Of a stretch of DNA of 64,000 nt, positions 1-8,960 are shown in pieces. Location: positions 62,001 to 126,000 of the forward strand of contig CAZEXL010000001.1 in the NCBI GenBank assembly GCA_964516925.1, read 5' to 3'. Below the pieces are notes generated by a model. The model was not told the DNA's origin and searched no databases. It saw only the letters and a list, made by a program, of their open reading frames with translations. The stretch comes from CAG-552 sp964516925 (GTDB lineage Bacteria > Bacillota > Clostridia > Christensenellales > Pumilibacteraceae). A program made the translations under genes and the position numbers. Position 1 is the first letter of the stretch, and each line of letters begins with the position of its first letter.

Positions 1-487
1 CGTCGAATCGTAGTGGTAAAATCTTATTAAATGCGTCTACGCACTTTTTTATAAGTTTGTTCGTGATCACACCGCCGCTGCCTTTTACGATGTATTGGGC
101 AAGCAAGTACACTCTGGGCGCGTCTTTATAGCCCGGCAATCTATTATATTCGGGTATTAATTTTCTTTGATCGGCAATACTTTCGGTAAGTTTATAATAA
201 TTATCGTATATCCACTTTTCAAAATCAAGGCATTTTTTATATCCGACTTTTTTACTAATTGCTTTATAAGCTTTTTTAAGCGACGTGGCAATTAAACCGA
301 TCGACATACGTGATTTTGTCGTTACAGAAGCCATATTTGTCGCCAAATCGGTTATTTCTATTGTTAACTCATTCTCACTAAGCACTCCGCTTAACGTCAT
401 ATTCGGCGTTTCTAGCGGATTTAGAATTGCGTAAACTACAATAACGGCAATTGCAAACAGAACAAATCCTAAAATAAAATATAACAT
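1..487 (-). CDS. Partial membrane-anchored protein, possibly GH94/cyclic beta-glucan synthase-like N-terminus
   Basis: An open frame runs from an ATG at 487 to the window edge (162 codons, no stop), so only the N-terminus is present. AGGAA lies about ten bases upstream of the ATG. Residues 2-22 form one hydrophobic helix (LYFILGFVLFAIAVIVVYAI), consistent with a signal anchor. Further in are the segments FEKWIYDNYYKL and APRVYLLAQYI, which resemble the N-terminal region of very large cyclic beta-1,2-glucan synthase-like / GH94 proteins (W-x-x-DN-x-Y and PR-x-Y patterns). That family link is inference from short motifs. It is separated from glyA by the terminator at 582-610, so it is probably its own unit. 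Confidence 0.5.
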   Translation of the reverse strand, partial: MLYFILGFVLFAIAVIVVYAILNPLETPNMTLSGVLSENELTIEITDLATNMASVTTKSRMSIGLIATSLKKAYKAISKKVGYKKCLDFEKWIYDNYYKLTESIADQRKLIPEYNRLPGYKDAPRVYLLAQYIVKGSGGVITNKLIKKCVDAFNKILPLRFD

Positions 488-581
488 TATAAAAATTCCT
501 TTAGTCTATTAAAAAACAGACGCTTGCAGATAATAAATAATTGTAACCATTCAGATGACGTTTATGCCGTTAATGCAGAAT

Positions 582-610
582 AAAAAAACGGCCCGCTTAA
601 TGCGAACCGT
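582..610 (-). terminator. Intrinsic terminator after glyA
   Basis: On the minus strand a 9-bp stem (588-596 with 602-610, two G-U pairs) with a 5-base loop is followed by seven T. It ends the long transcription unit that begins near 13.2 kb. Confidence 0.85.
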
Positions 611-634
611 AAAAATCGTATTTTTATTTAGTTA

Positions 635-1891
635 TTAGATGTTGACGTCGTTTGCGTAAAGAGGATATTTTTTGCAAAGCTTCTTTACTTCAGCTCTTAC
701 GAAGTCCAAAGCTGCTTCCTTTTCTTTAATAACTTTAGCAATGCAGTTACCGATCACTACCATATCTTCTTCCTTCATGCCGCGAGTAGTAACGCTGGGG
801 GTGCCTACTCTTATACCGCTTGTAACAGTCGGCTTTTGAGGATCGTTGGGAATGGAGTTTTTATTTACGGTAATATTACATTCATCAAGAAGAGTTTCAA
901 GTTCCTTGCCGGTGATATCGAAGCCGGTAAGCTTAACGAGCATAAGATGGTTATCCGTACCGCCGGAAACGAGACTTACGCCGTTGTCCATAAGCGTCTT
1001 TGCAAGTGCGCGAGCGTTAAGAATAACTTGATGTTGATATTGCTTAAATTCGGGAGTAAGAGCTTCACCGAACGCAACTGCCTTACCTGCAATAACGTGT
1101 TCGAGCGGACCGCCCTGAACGCCCGGGAATATAGCCTTATTTATCTTTTTAGCAATATCCTCGTCATTGCACATAATCATACCGCCTCTGGGACCGCGAA
1201 GAGTCTTGTGAGTCGTGGTAGTAACTACGTGAGCGTACGGGAACGGACTGGGATGTTCGCCTGCAATTACAAGTCCTGCAATGTGAGCAATATCGGTCAT
1301 AAGATATGCGCCGACTTTATCTGCAATTTCACGGAAACGCTTAAAGTCTATCGTACGAGAATATGCGCTTGCCCCTGCAAGGATAAGCTTGGGATGATGT
1401 TCAAGAGCAAGTCTTTCTACTTCCTCGTAGTTTATCGTCTCGGTTTCATCGTCTACGCCGTACGAAACAATATTGTAATTCTTGCCGGAGAAGTTAACCG
1501 GGCTTCCGTGCGAAAGATGTCCGCCGTGCGCAAGGCTCATACTTAAAACAGTATCTCCGATGTTAAGCAATGCAATGAATACGGCAAGGTTTGCAGAAGC
1601 ACCGCTGTGCGGCTGAACGTTTGCGAAATTGCAATTAAAGGCTTTTTTAGCTCTTTCTATAGCAAGCGTTTCAACTTCGTCTACGAACATACATCCGCCG
1701 TAGTAACGTTTTCCGCTATAGCCTTCGGCATACTTGTTAGTAAGATGCGAACCTACCGCCGCCATAACCGTGGGGCTTACGAAGTTTTCACTTGCGATAA
1801 GCTCGATGTTGCCTCTTTGACGGTCAAGTTCTTTAGACATGCTGCCAAAAAGCTCGGGATCTTTCTGCTGAATAAGTTTAAGATCTATCAT
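635..1891 (-). CDS. glyA: Serine hydroxymethyltransferase
   Basis: This 418-aa protein interconverts serine and tetrahydrofolate with glycine and 5,10-methylene-THF in the cytosol, supplying one-carbon units. It is the usual length and collinear with GlyA: the N-terminal NIELIASENFVS motif, YAEGYSGKRYYGG, and the PLP-lysine segment TTTTHKTLRGPRGG with the Schiff-base lysine at about residue 229. Start at ATG 1891 with TAGGAG upstream. It follows hisS after 58 bases with no terminator, so it is likely the last gene of the long unit. Methylene-THF is also the carbon donor for TrmFO and a substrate of FolD, both in this window. Confidence 0.97.
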   Translation of the reverse strand: MIDLKLIQQKDPELFGSMSKELDRQRGNIELIASENFVSPTVMAAVGSHLTNKYAEGYSGKRYYGGCMFVDEVETLAIERAKKAFNCNFANVQPHSGASANLAVFIALLNIGDTVLSMSLAHGGHLSHGSPVNFSGKNYNIVSYGVDDETETINYEEVERLALEHHPKLILAGASAYSRTIDFKRFREIADKVGAYLMTDIAHIAGLVIAGEHPSPFPYAHVVTTTTHKTLRGPRGGMIMCNDEDIAKKINKAIFPGVQGGPLEHVIAGKAVAFGEALTPEFKQYQHQVILNARALAKTLMDNGVSLVSGGTDNHLMLVKLTGFDITGKELETLLDECNITVNKNSIPNDPQKPTVTSGIRVGTPSVTTRGMKEEDMVVIGNCIAKVIKEKEAALDFVRAEVKKLCKKYPLYANDVNI

Positions 1892-1949
1892 TTTAATAAC
1901 TCCTATAAAGTATTTTTATTATGTACGAGGAACCCCCTCACATGATATT

Positions 1950-3191
1950 TTACAATGTCCAGACTAAATCGTCAAGCGTTTTTTGTTGCTTTTCGCCATC
2001 AGACATACGTTTTATTTCTACGTTACCGCTACTTAGTTCGCTGTCGCCGATTACAGCAACGTATTTCGCCTTTATTTTGTCCGCATACTTAAATTGCGCT
2101 TTTACACTTCTGCCCATAAAATCGGTCTCGGCACACAAGCCGCTAGCACGCAATTTCAAAACCAATTTGCGACAAACGTCTCGACACGCCTCCGATTGAC
2201 AAACTATAAAGTATTCGACGTGAGATTCGTTAAATTCTTTTCCGTTAGCTTCTAGCAACATAAGCAATCGTTCGATACCCATTCCAAATCCTACGCACGG
2301 CGTCTGCTTGCCGCCTATAGACGAAACTAGGTTATCGTATCGTCCGCCGCCGCACACCGTTCCCTGCGCACCCAAAGACGTCGTAACAAACTCAAATACG
2401 GTTTTCGTATAGTAATCGAGCCCACGAACAATGGAAGGATTTACGTTGAACGGAATTCCGTCCGCCTTAAGAATTTCCTGCAACTTTTCAAAATGCGCGC
2501 GACAATCGTCGCAAATATAATCCAATATACTAGGCGCACCGCTTATAATTCGCTTGCAGTTTTCTTCTTTGCAATCGAGTATTCTAAGCGGATTCGTCAA
2601 AAATCTGCGCTTACAGTTTTCGCACATATCGTCGACGTGATCGGCAAGATATTCCTTTAAAGCAACGTTGAATTTTTTTCTACATTCCGGGCAGCCTATG
2701 CTGTTGATGTTAAGCGCCAAATCTTTTACACCGACGTTTTTTAGTAAGGCGTACGCCGCGCTTATAACTTCCGCATCCGCATACGGCGACGACGAGCCGT
2801 ACATTTCAACACCGAATTGATGATGCTCGCGAAGTCTTCCGGCTTGCGGCGCTTCGTATCTGAATACGGGCGTTATATAAAACATTTTTAAAGGTAGCGA
2901 CATTGCCTCTAGATTATTTTCGATAAAACTACGCGCAGTAGAAGCCGTACCTTCGGGTTTTAACGTAATCGACCTATGCCCTTTATCCTCAAACGTGTAC
3001 ATCTCTTTTGAGACAACATCGGTTTCATCGCCTATCGAACGCAAAAATAGTTCGGTATGCTCGAACGTGGGCGTGCGAATTTCAAGAATATTATAAAGTT
3101 TGCAAACTTTTCGTATTTCGGCTTCTATTTGCTGCCATTTATAACTTTGCGACGGTAAAACGTCTTTCGTTCCTTTGGGAATATTGACCAT
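1950..3191 (-). CDS. hisS: Histidyl-tRNA synthetase
   Basis: Class II aminoacyl-tRNA synthetase, 413 aa, charging tRNA-His in the cytosol. It opens with NIPKGTKDVLP, has motif 2 around RYEAPQAGRLREHHQFG, the histidine-specific loop GLDYYTKTVFEF, motif 3 GMGIERLLMLLE and a C-terminal anticodon-binding domain. A cysteine-rich stretch between motifs 2 and 3 (CPECRKKF, CENCKRR, CKEENCKR, CDDCRAHF) is the HisRS insertion domain and could bind a metal; that is inference. hslU lies 40 bases upstream and glyA 58 bases downstream, all on one strand. Confidence 0.97.
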   Translation of the reverse strand: MVNIPKGTKDVLPSQSYKWQQIEAEIRKVCKLYNILEIRTPTFEHTELFLRSIGDETDVVSKEMYTFEDKGHRSITLKPEGTASTARSFIENNLEAMSLPLKMFYITPVFRYEAPQAGRLREHHQFGVEMYGSSSPYADAEVISAAYALLKNVGVKDLALNINSIGCPECRKKFNVALKEYLADHVDDMCENCKRRFLTNPLRILDCKEENCKRIISGAPSILDYICDDCRAHFEKLQEILKADGIPFNVNPSIVRGLDYYTKTVFEFVTTSLGAQGTVCGGGRYDNLVSSIGGKQTPCVGFGMGIERLLMLLEANGKEFNESHVEYFIVCQSEACRDVCRKLVLKLRASGLCAETDFMGRSVKAQFKYADKIKAKYVAVIGDSELSSGNVEIKRMSDGEKQQKTLDDLVWTL

Positions 3192-3231
3192 GTTCGTTCC
3201 TACCTTTCTTAAATAAAGCGTTATAATAATC

Positions 3232-4542
3232 CTATAAAATATATTTTTTCAAATCGTGGCTTGCAACTTGCTTTCCAAGATGTTCCATAACGTATTTTTC
3301 GTCGATTTCTACGTCGATTAAGGGATGATCACCGCTTGCATTAAAGCTCACGTCTTCCAGTAAACTTTCCATTATGGTGTGCAACCTGCGCGCACCGATA
3401 TCTTCTTTGATCGAATTTTCATCAACTGCGATCCTTGACATCGCCTCTATCGCGTCTTGCTTAAACACGAGGTTAATATTGTCAACTTTTAATAGTTGCG
3501 CGTATTGCTTAGTTATTGCGTTTTCGGGTACCGTAAATATATTTACGAAATCCTCATACGTAAGGCTATGAAGCTCTACGCGTATAGGGAATCTGCCCTG
3601 AAGTTCGGGAATAAGATCGCCTATATTGGAAACGTGAAACGCTCCGGACGCAATAAAAAGAATGTAGTCGGTCTTTATCGCACCGTATTTCGTCATTACC
3701 GTACTACCTTCGACTATCGGCAAGATATCGCGCTGAACGCCCTCTCGGGATACGTCCGGGCTGCCGGAAGCGCCCTTGCCTGCAATCTTGTCTATTTCGT
3801 CAATAAAGATTATTCCTTCTTGTTCTGCACGTCTTATACCCTCTGCCGTAATATTATCCATATCTATCAGTTTTTCGCTTTCGGCAAGCGTAAGCAACTT
3901 GATACCTTCTTTTACGGTTACTTTTCTGTGTTTTTTGCGTTTAGGCATAAAACCGCCCATTATTTGACCGATGTTGATTTCCGCTCCGCTACCGGGTATG
4001 AGTTCCATACTTTTAGGCGTATCGTCTACTTCGATATCCACAATAACGTTATCGAGCTTGCCCGAATGAAGTTCGTCGTATACGTTTTTGCTGAGTATAT
4101 CGTCGGGCACGTCTGCGTTTTTAGCCTTCTTTGCTTTTATAATAGCATCAGCTATGCTTTTTTCGGCTTTCTCCTTTGCCTTAACTTCTACGTTTGCCAT
4201 ACATTCTTCTTTTACAAGACGTATAGCCGTTTCGGCAAGATCGCGTATCATCGATTCAACGTCTCTGCCGACGTAACCTACCTCGGTAAATTTAGTAGCT
4301 TCTACCTTAATAAACGGTGCTCCGACAAGCTTTGCAAGCCTTCGCGCAATCTCCGTTTTTCCTACGCCGGTAGGCCCTTTCATTATGATGTTCTTCGGCG
4401 TTATTTCGTTGCGAATTTCATCGGGTAACTTACTACGGCGATATCTGTTGCGAAGTGCAATGGCTACAGCTCTTTTAGCTTCCGACTGACCGATAATATA
4501 TCTGTCAAGTTCGTTTACAATTTGCTTAGGCGACATTTCCAT
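3232..4542 (-). CDS. hslU: ATP-dependent protease ATPase subunit HslU (ClpY)
   Basis: AAA+ unfoldase, 436 aa, that feeds substrates to the HslV peptidase. Walker A GPTGVGKT is at residues 56-63 and Walker B FIDEID lies in the middle of the protein, separated by the HslU-specific I domain (about residues 110-230). The C-terminal tail DLKKYIL matches the peptide that docks into HslV. It starts two bases after the hslV stop, so the two are co-transcribed and probably translationally coupled. Confidence 0.97.
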   Translation of the reverse strand: MEMSPKQIVNELDRYIIGQSEAKRAVAIALRNRYRRSKLPDEIRNEITPKNIIMKGPTGVGKTEIARRLAKLVGAPFIKVEATKFTEVGYVGRDVESMIRDLAETAIRLVKEECMANVEVKAKEKAEKSIADAIIKAKKAKNADVPDDILSKNVYDELHSGKLDNVIVDIEVDDTPKSMELIPGSGAEINIGQIMGGFMPKRKKHRKVTVKEGIKLLTLAESEKLIDMDNITAEGIRRAEQEGIIFIDEIDKIAGKGASGSPDVSREGVQRDILPIVEGSTVMTKYGAIKTDYILFIASGAFHVSNIGDLIPELQGRFPIRVELHSLTYEDFVNIFTVPENAITKQYAQLLKVDNINLVFKQDAIEAMSRIAVDENSIKEDIGARRLHTIMESLLEDVSFNASGDHPLIDVEIDEKYVMEHLGKQVASHDLKKYIL

Positions 4543-4544
4543 AA

Positions 4545-5078
4545 CTATACCTCCTCTACAACCAGATTGTTGTTAGTAAAAATACAAATTTCCGACGCTA
4601 CGGTCATAGCTTCTATTGCTATTTGTTTTGCATCCAAATCGGTATTCTTAGCAAGAGCACGAGCTGCCGCCAACGCATAATTTCCGCCACTACCTATTGC
4701 AGCTATTCCGTTTTCAGGCTCGATAACGTCGCCTACTCCCGACAAAACGAACATTTGTTCGGAGTCTGCAACGATCATCATCGCTTCCAATTGACGAAGC
4801 GTTTTGTCGCCGCGCCAAAGCTGCGCAAGTTCAACCGCACTGCGCATAAGATTGCCGCTGTACTTATTAAGCATTTGTTCGAATAATTCGCTTAATGAAA
4901 ATGCATCCGCAACGGAACCCGCAAAACCGATAACGACTTTATCGTTATATAAACGGCGTACTTTACGCGCGTTTCCCTTCATTACAACCTGTTGTCCCAT
5001 AGTAACCTGTCCGTCGCCGGCGATTACTGTTTTTCCGTCTTTTTTGATACCTACAATCGTAGTTCCTTTTATATCCAT
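4545..5078 (-). CDS. hslV: ATP-dependent protease peptidase subunit HslV (ClpQ)
   Basis: Proteasome-like threonine peptidase, 177 aa. From the ATG at 5078 the sequence is MDIKG followed by TTIVG, so removal of five residues would expose the catalytic N-terminal threonine. The segments GDGQVTMGQ and KGNARKVRRLYN are typical of HslV, and an N-terminal Thr is used rather than the Ser of Bacillus ClpQ. An in-frame TTG at 5081 is a weaker start: AGGAG is 7 bases from the ATG but only 4 from the TTG. The upstream gene's TGA overlaps the ATG by one base (TGATG), indicating translational coupling. Confidence 0.96.
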   Translation of the reverse strand: MDIKGTTIVGIKKDGKTVIAGDGQVTMGQQVVMKGNARKVRRLYNDKVVIGFAGSVADAFSLSELFEQMLNKYSGNLMRSAVELAQLWRGDKTLRQLEAMMIVADSEQMFVLSGVGDVIEPENGIAAIGSGGNYALAAARALAKNTDLDAKQIAIEAMTVASEICIFTNNNLVVEEV

Positions 5079-5374
5079 CAAATATCTCCTTGTTCGTTAA
5101 AACGCGTGACGTTCGTTTCGATAACAAACCTATTTTTTATGTTCGTCAGTTTTAAAAAATGCTCGGTTTTTGTGTGCTTCTGCCATTTTTCTACGCTTTC
5201 CCACCTTTCCAGCAATAAAACGTTGCTATCGTCGTCAGCCTTAAGATAGTAATCGTACGTTTTACAACCGTCTTCTTTTCGAGATAGCGATCCTATATTT
5301 TCTGCCTTAAGTGCGGCAAAAAAGTTTTCCGTTTCACCGCTCCTGATTTTATATTCGACCACTATCGTAAGCAT
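5078..5374 (-). CDS. Small ABM-fold (antibiotic biosynthesis monooxygenase-like) protein
   Basis: A 98-aa protein with the pattern of single-domain ABM/YgiN proteins: an N-terminal strand (TIVVEYKIR), a helix, EDGCKTYDYYL, then LLERWESVEKWQKHTKTEHF, which matches the family's E-x-W-x-S-x-x-x-x-x-x-H region. These dimeric ferredoxin-like folds include quinol monooxygenases and haem-associated proteins; the substrate cannot be read from sequence. The stop overlaps the hslV start. The link to HslUV is positional only. Confidence 0.75.
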   Translation of the reverse strand: MLTIVVEYKIRSGETENFFAALKAENIGSLSRKEDGCKTYDYYLKADDDSNVLLLERWESVEKWQKHTKTEHFLKLTNIKNRFVIETNVTRFNEQGDI

Positions 5375-5416
5375 ACAACACCTCTAACCCAAGTATACAA
5401 TAATTTACAAATAAAA

Positions 5417-6715
5417 TCAATCGAATTTCATTCCTTTAATGCTACTTAATGCGCGCAACGCTAAGCTTTTTTTTCGTTCGGCCTTATCTCGAATATGTTT
5501 TTCAAGTGGTGGCAAAATTCCGAAATTAGCGTTCATAGGCTGAAAATCAACGTTTCCCCTTTCTAAATACGCGCACAATGCCCCGATCATGGTGCAACCG
5601 TCGAACTCGATAAACTCTTTACCGCTTAGCAATCTATAAATGCTCAGCGCCGCCACAAACCCAGAAGCAATACTTTCTACGTAGCCTTCTACGCCGCTAA
5701 GTTGCCCCGCAATAAAACACATTGGTTGCTTATTTAGTTGAAAATGCTTGTTTATCGTTTTCGGAGCATTAATATACGTGTTTTTGTGCATTACGCCATA
5801 CTTCAAAAATTCTGCGTTTTTTAATGCGGGAATCAAGCCGAACACTCTTTTTTGTTCCGAAAACTTAAGATTAGTTTGAAAACCGACGATATTAAAAGCC
5901 GAACCCGCAACGTTCTCCTTTCGAAGTTGCACAACCGCAAAAGGGCGTTTGCCTGTTGCTTGGTCGACTATTCCTACGGGCTTTAAAGGTCCGAATCTTA
6001 ACGTGTCCGCGCCTCGCTTTGCCATAATTTCTATAGGCATACAACTTTCAAAAATTTCTCGTTTTTCAAAATCGTGAAGCGTAGCTCGCTCGGCATTTAA
6101 AAGCTCGGTTATAAATAGATAGTATTCTTCTTTTGTAAGAGGACAATTTACGTAATCGTCGTCACCTTTACCGTACCTACTAGCGCAAAACGCATGTTCG
6201 TAATCTATCGATTCTGCTGATATTATCGGCGCCGCCGCATCGTAAAAATATAAATTCTCGCCCACTAGCTCCGATAAAAACTCACTCAACGGATTTAAAG
6301 TAAGCGGTCCGGTTGCAATAATCGTCGGCTTAGAAACGTCTACGCTGCCTACGACCTCGCTAACGACCGTTATGTTGCCGTCCGAATTTATTTTTTGCGT
6401 GACTGTCTCCGAAAATTTGTTGCGATCCACTGCTAACGCACCGCCGGCAGGCACTTTCACCTCATCGGCTACGGCTATAAGCGAGCTGCCCAAAATACGC
6501 AACTCTTCTTTAAGCAAACCACCTGCCGTAAACGGATCGTTGCTTTTGAACGAATTGCTACACACGACTTCGGCAAAGCTTTTGCTGTGATGCGCAGGCG
6601 ACATTGCTTGCGGCTTGGAATCCACAAGCTTAACTTTTACGCCTAGTGCCGATAACGTCAATGCGGCTTCGCAACCGGCAAGCCCCGCGCCTATTATCGT
6701 TACTTTTTTATCCAT
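5417..6715 (-). CDS. trmFO: Methylene-THF--tRNA (uracil-54-C5)-methyltransferase TrmFO
   Basis: FAD-dependent enzyme, 432 aa, making ribothymidine at position 54 of tRNA with methylene-THF as carbon donor. The N-terminal dinucleotide-binding motif is IIGAGLAGCEAA (Gly at 9, 11 and 14). VVCSNSFKSND and ESCMPIEIMA carry the two cysteines known to be important in TrmFO; GPLKPVG and GQLSGVEGYVES are further family signatures. Length is normal. Its first eight bases overlap the end of topA, the usual topA-trmFO order of Firmicutes. Confidence 0.96.
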   Translation of the reverse strand: MDKKVTIIGAGLAGCEAALTLSALGVKVKLVDSKPQAMSPAHHSKSFAEVVCSNSFKSNDPFTAGGLLKEELRILGSSLIAVADEVKVPAGGALAVDRNKFSETVTQKINSDGNITVVSEVVGSVDVSKPTIIATGPLTLNPLSEFLSELVGENLYFYDAAAPIISAESIDYEHAFCASRYGKGDDDYVNCPLTKEEYYLFITELLNAERATLHDFEKREIFESCMPIEIMAKRGADTLRFGPLKPVGIVDQATGKRPFAVVQLRKENVAGSAFNIVGFQTNLKFSEQKRVFGLIPALKNAEFLKYGVMHKNTYINAPKTINKHFQLNKQPMCFIAGQLSGVEGYVESIASGFVAALSIYRLLSGKEFIEFDGCTMIGALCAYLERGNVDFQPMNANFGILPPLEKHIRDKAERKKSLALRALSSIKGMKFD

Positions 6716-8951
6716 CGTCCTCTTCTGTTTTTACAAGGTACTTCTTTCCGCATTCTTTATTAGAGCACACAAGGTAATTTTTGCCCGCATACGTACGCTC
6801 GGTCATATATGCGCCGCAAGTCGGACATTTGGTATCCGAAACTTTATACGCCGACGTAAACTTGCATTCGGGATAATTCGTACAACCAAAAAACAACGAC
6901 TTTCCTCTTACCGTTTTTAGAGGTTTTCCGCACAAAGGACAAGTTCCGTAATTTTCTTGTTCAACTTGCACGTTTTTTATGTTTTTACATTTCGGATAGC
7001 CCGAGCATGCCCAGAAGTCACCAAAACGTCCTTTTTTTAGCACCATAGGTTTTCCGCATTTTTCACACTTTTCGCCCTCTATCGGCGCCTCTATTTTTGC
7101 AACGTTGCCGTTTTCGTCCAACGTTTTCGTGTTTTTACACTTAGGATAATTAGGACAAGCCAAAAATTTACCGTATCTGCCTTGTTTTATAACCATTTTA
7201 GCTCCGCACGCTTCGCAAACGACGTCACTTACAACGTCGGGCTCTTTTAATGAAAAACTATCGCCCATAGCAACGGCTACCTTGTCTTCGAACCCAGAAT
7301 AAAAATCGCGAATTATACTTACCCACGCCCTGGACCCGTCTTCGATTTCATCGAGCTGCTCTTCCATGCCGGCAGTAAACTTAACATTCATTATATCGGG
7401 GAAATATTTAATAAGCATATCCGTCACTTCTTCGCCAAGCTTGGTCGGAACGATATACTTGCCTTCCTTTTCGGTATAATTTCTGCTGAACAACAAAGTT
7501 ACTGTAGGCGTATAAGTAGCCGGTCTGCCTATTCCCTTTTCTTCCATGGCTTTTACTATCGACGCTTCGGTATAACGAGCAGGCGGCTTGGTAAATTTTT
7601 GTTCGAACTTATACTTTACGAAGCTAAGCACGTCGCCCTCGCTAAGCGGCGGTAAATTACCCGACTCTTCGTCCTCATCGTCCTTTGCCTCTACGTAATT
7701 TTTATATATGACCGTATACCCGCCAAACTTAGGCGCCTTTCCGGTTACCTTAAAACCGTATTTGCCTGCCTTTACGTCGGCATTAAGCGAATCGAACGTA
7801 GCGTCGCTCATTTGACTTGCCAAAAATCTATCGTAGATAAGCTTATACAATCGATAGTTCTGCCTTGATAGGACGTTGCTTAAACTTTCGGGCGTACGAG
7901 AAAGAGTTATAGGCCTAATCGCTTCGTGCGCGTCTTGCGCAGTCTTTTTTGAAGCGTAAACGTTAGGTTTAGATGGCGTATATTCCTTTCCGTAGTGTTC
8001 GGTTATGAATTCACGAGCTTCTTTTATCGCGCCTTCGGAAACTCGCGTACTGTCGGTACGAATATAAGTTACCAAAGCAACCTTTCCTTCGCCCGGAATT
8101 TCTACGCCTTCGTATAAATTTTGCGCGGTTTGAGTGGTTTGACTAAGTGACATACCCAACTTATTAAGCGCATCCTGCTGCATCGTAGACGTAGTAAACG
8201 GAGCGGACGGCTTAGAGCGTGTAACCGATTTTTTTACGTTCGTAACGACGTATTCCTTGCCGTCAAGTTCCGCAACGACATTGTCTACGTCTTGCCTTGA
8301 CGAAAGTTTTATCTTTTTTTCGTTATTCGTTGCAAGAACGGCTTTTATGTTTTTTTTGCCCTTGGACAAAATCGACGCGAACGGCCAATACTCTTCGGGT
8401 TTGAACGCTCGGATTTCGCGCTCACGCTCTACTATCAGCCTAAGCGTAACCGATTGTACTCTGCCTGCCGATAGTTTGCTTTGAATCTTTTTGCAAAGCA
8501 CCGGCGAAACCTTGTAGCCGACCAACCTATCCAAAACTCTACGCGCTTGTTGAGCGTCAACAAGATTTTCGTCTATCGGTCTCGGATTTTTAAGAGCTTC
8601 TTGTATTGCGTTTTTGCTGATTTCATTAAACGTTATTCGAATATTGTCTTTTTTGTTTAATTCAAGCAACTCGGCAACGTGCCATGAAATCGCTTCGCCC
8701 TCGCGGTCCGGGTCGGTAGCAAGCAAAACTTGCTCTGCCTTTGCTGCTTCGTCGGTTAATTTTTTTACCGTATCTTTTTGCGTAGGTATAACTTCGTATC
8801 GCGGAGTAAAATTATCTTTTACGTTTATCGCAAGGGACTTTGCAGGTAAATCACGAACGTGTCCGCGCGTAGCAAAAACTTTATATCCCTTTCCGAGATA
8901 TTTTTCTACAGTTTCTTTCTTTCCTATACCTTCTATAACAACGAGCTTCAT
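6708..8951 (-). CDS. topA: DNA topoisomerase I
   Basis: Type IA topoisomerase, 747 aa, relaxing negative supercoils. Toprim elements are Glu7, Lys11 and DPDREGE from residue 80; the active-site tyrosine is Tyr296 in VTYIRTDST. The C-terminus has four zinc-ribbon repeats, each with paired cysteines (CEACG/CPNYPKC, CEKCG/CSGYPKC, CPLCG/CTNYPEC, CPTCG/CSNKEC). The first Toprim motif reads VVIEGIGKKET where most TopA proteins have VESPAK; Glu and Lys are kept. It lies nine bases after dprA and overlaps trmFO by eight. Confidence 0.97.
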   Translation of the reverse strand: MKLVVIEGIGKKETVEKYLGKGYKVFATRGHVRDLPAKSLAINVKDNFTPRYEVIPTQKDTVKKLTDEAAKAEQVLLATDPDREGEAISWHVAELLELNKKDNIRITFNEISKNAIQEALKNPRPIDENLVDAQQARRVLDRLVGYKVSPVLCKKIQSKLSAGRVQSVTLRLIVEREREIRAFKPEEYWPFASILSKGKKNIKAVLATNNEKKIKLSSRQDVDNVVAELDGKEYVVTNVKKSVTRSKPSAPFTTSTMQQDALNKLGMSLSQTTQTAQNLYEGVEIPGEGKVALVTYIRTDSTRVSEGAIKEAREFITEHYGKEYTPSKPNVYASKKTAQDAHEAIRPITLSRTPESLSNVLSRQNYRLYKLIYDRFLASQMSDATFDSLNADVKAGKYGFKVTGKAPKFGGYTVIYKNYVEAKDDEDEESGNLPPLSEGDVLSFVKYKFEQKFTKPPARYTEASIVKAMEEKGIGRPATYTPTVTLLFSRNYTEKEGKYIVPTKLGEEVTDMLIKYFPDIMNVKFTAGMEEQLDEIEDGSRAWVSIIRDFYSGFEDKVAVAMGDSFSLKEPDVVSDVVCEACGAKMVIKQGRYGKFLACPNYPKCKNTKTLDENGNVAKIEAPIEGEKCEKCGKPMVLKKGRFGDFWACSGYPKCKNIKNVQVEQENYGTCPLCGKPLKTVRGKSLFFGCTNYPECKFTSAYKVSDTKCPTCGAYMTERTYAGKNYLVCSNKECGKKYLVKTEEDDG

Positions 8952-8960
8952 ATTTCTCCT

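Noticed and set aside
836..1546. Long plus-strand open frame opposite glyA
   Set aside because: Shadow frame: the minus strand encodes a full-length SHMT with all motifs. Similar antisense frames opposite hslU, dnaA, nusG and others were rejected for the same reason.
1892..1949. Terminator or promoter between hisS and glyA
   Set aside because: Only a four-bp GAGG/CCTC hairpin without a T-run and no convincing promoter were found; read-through is more likely.
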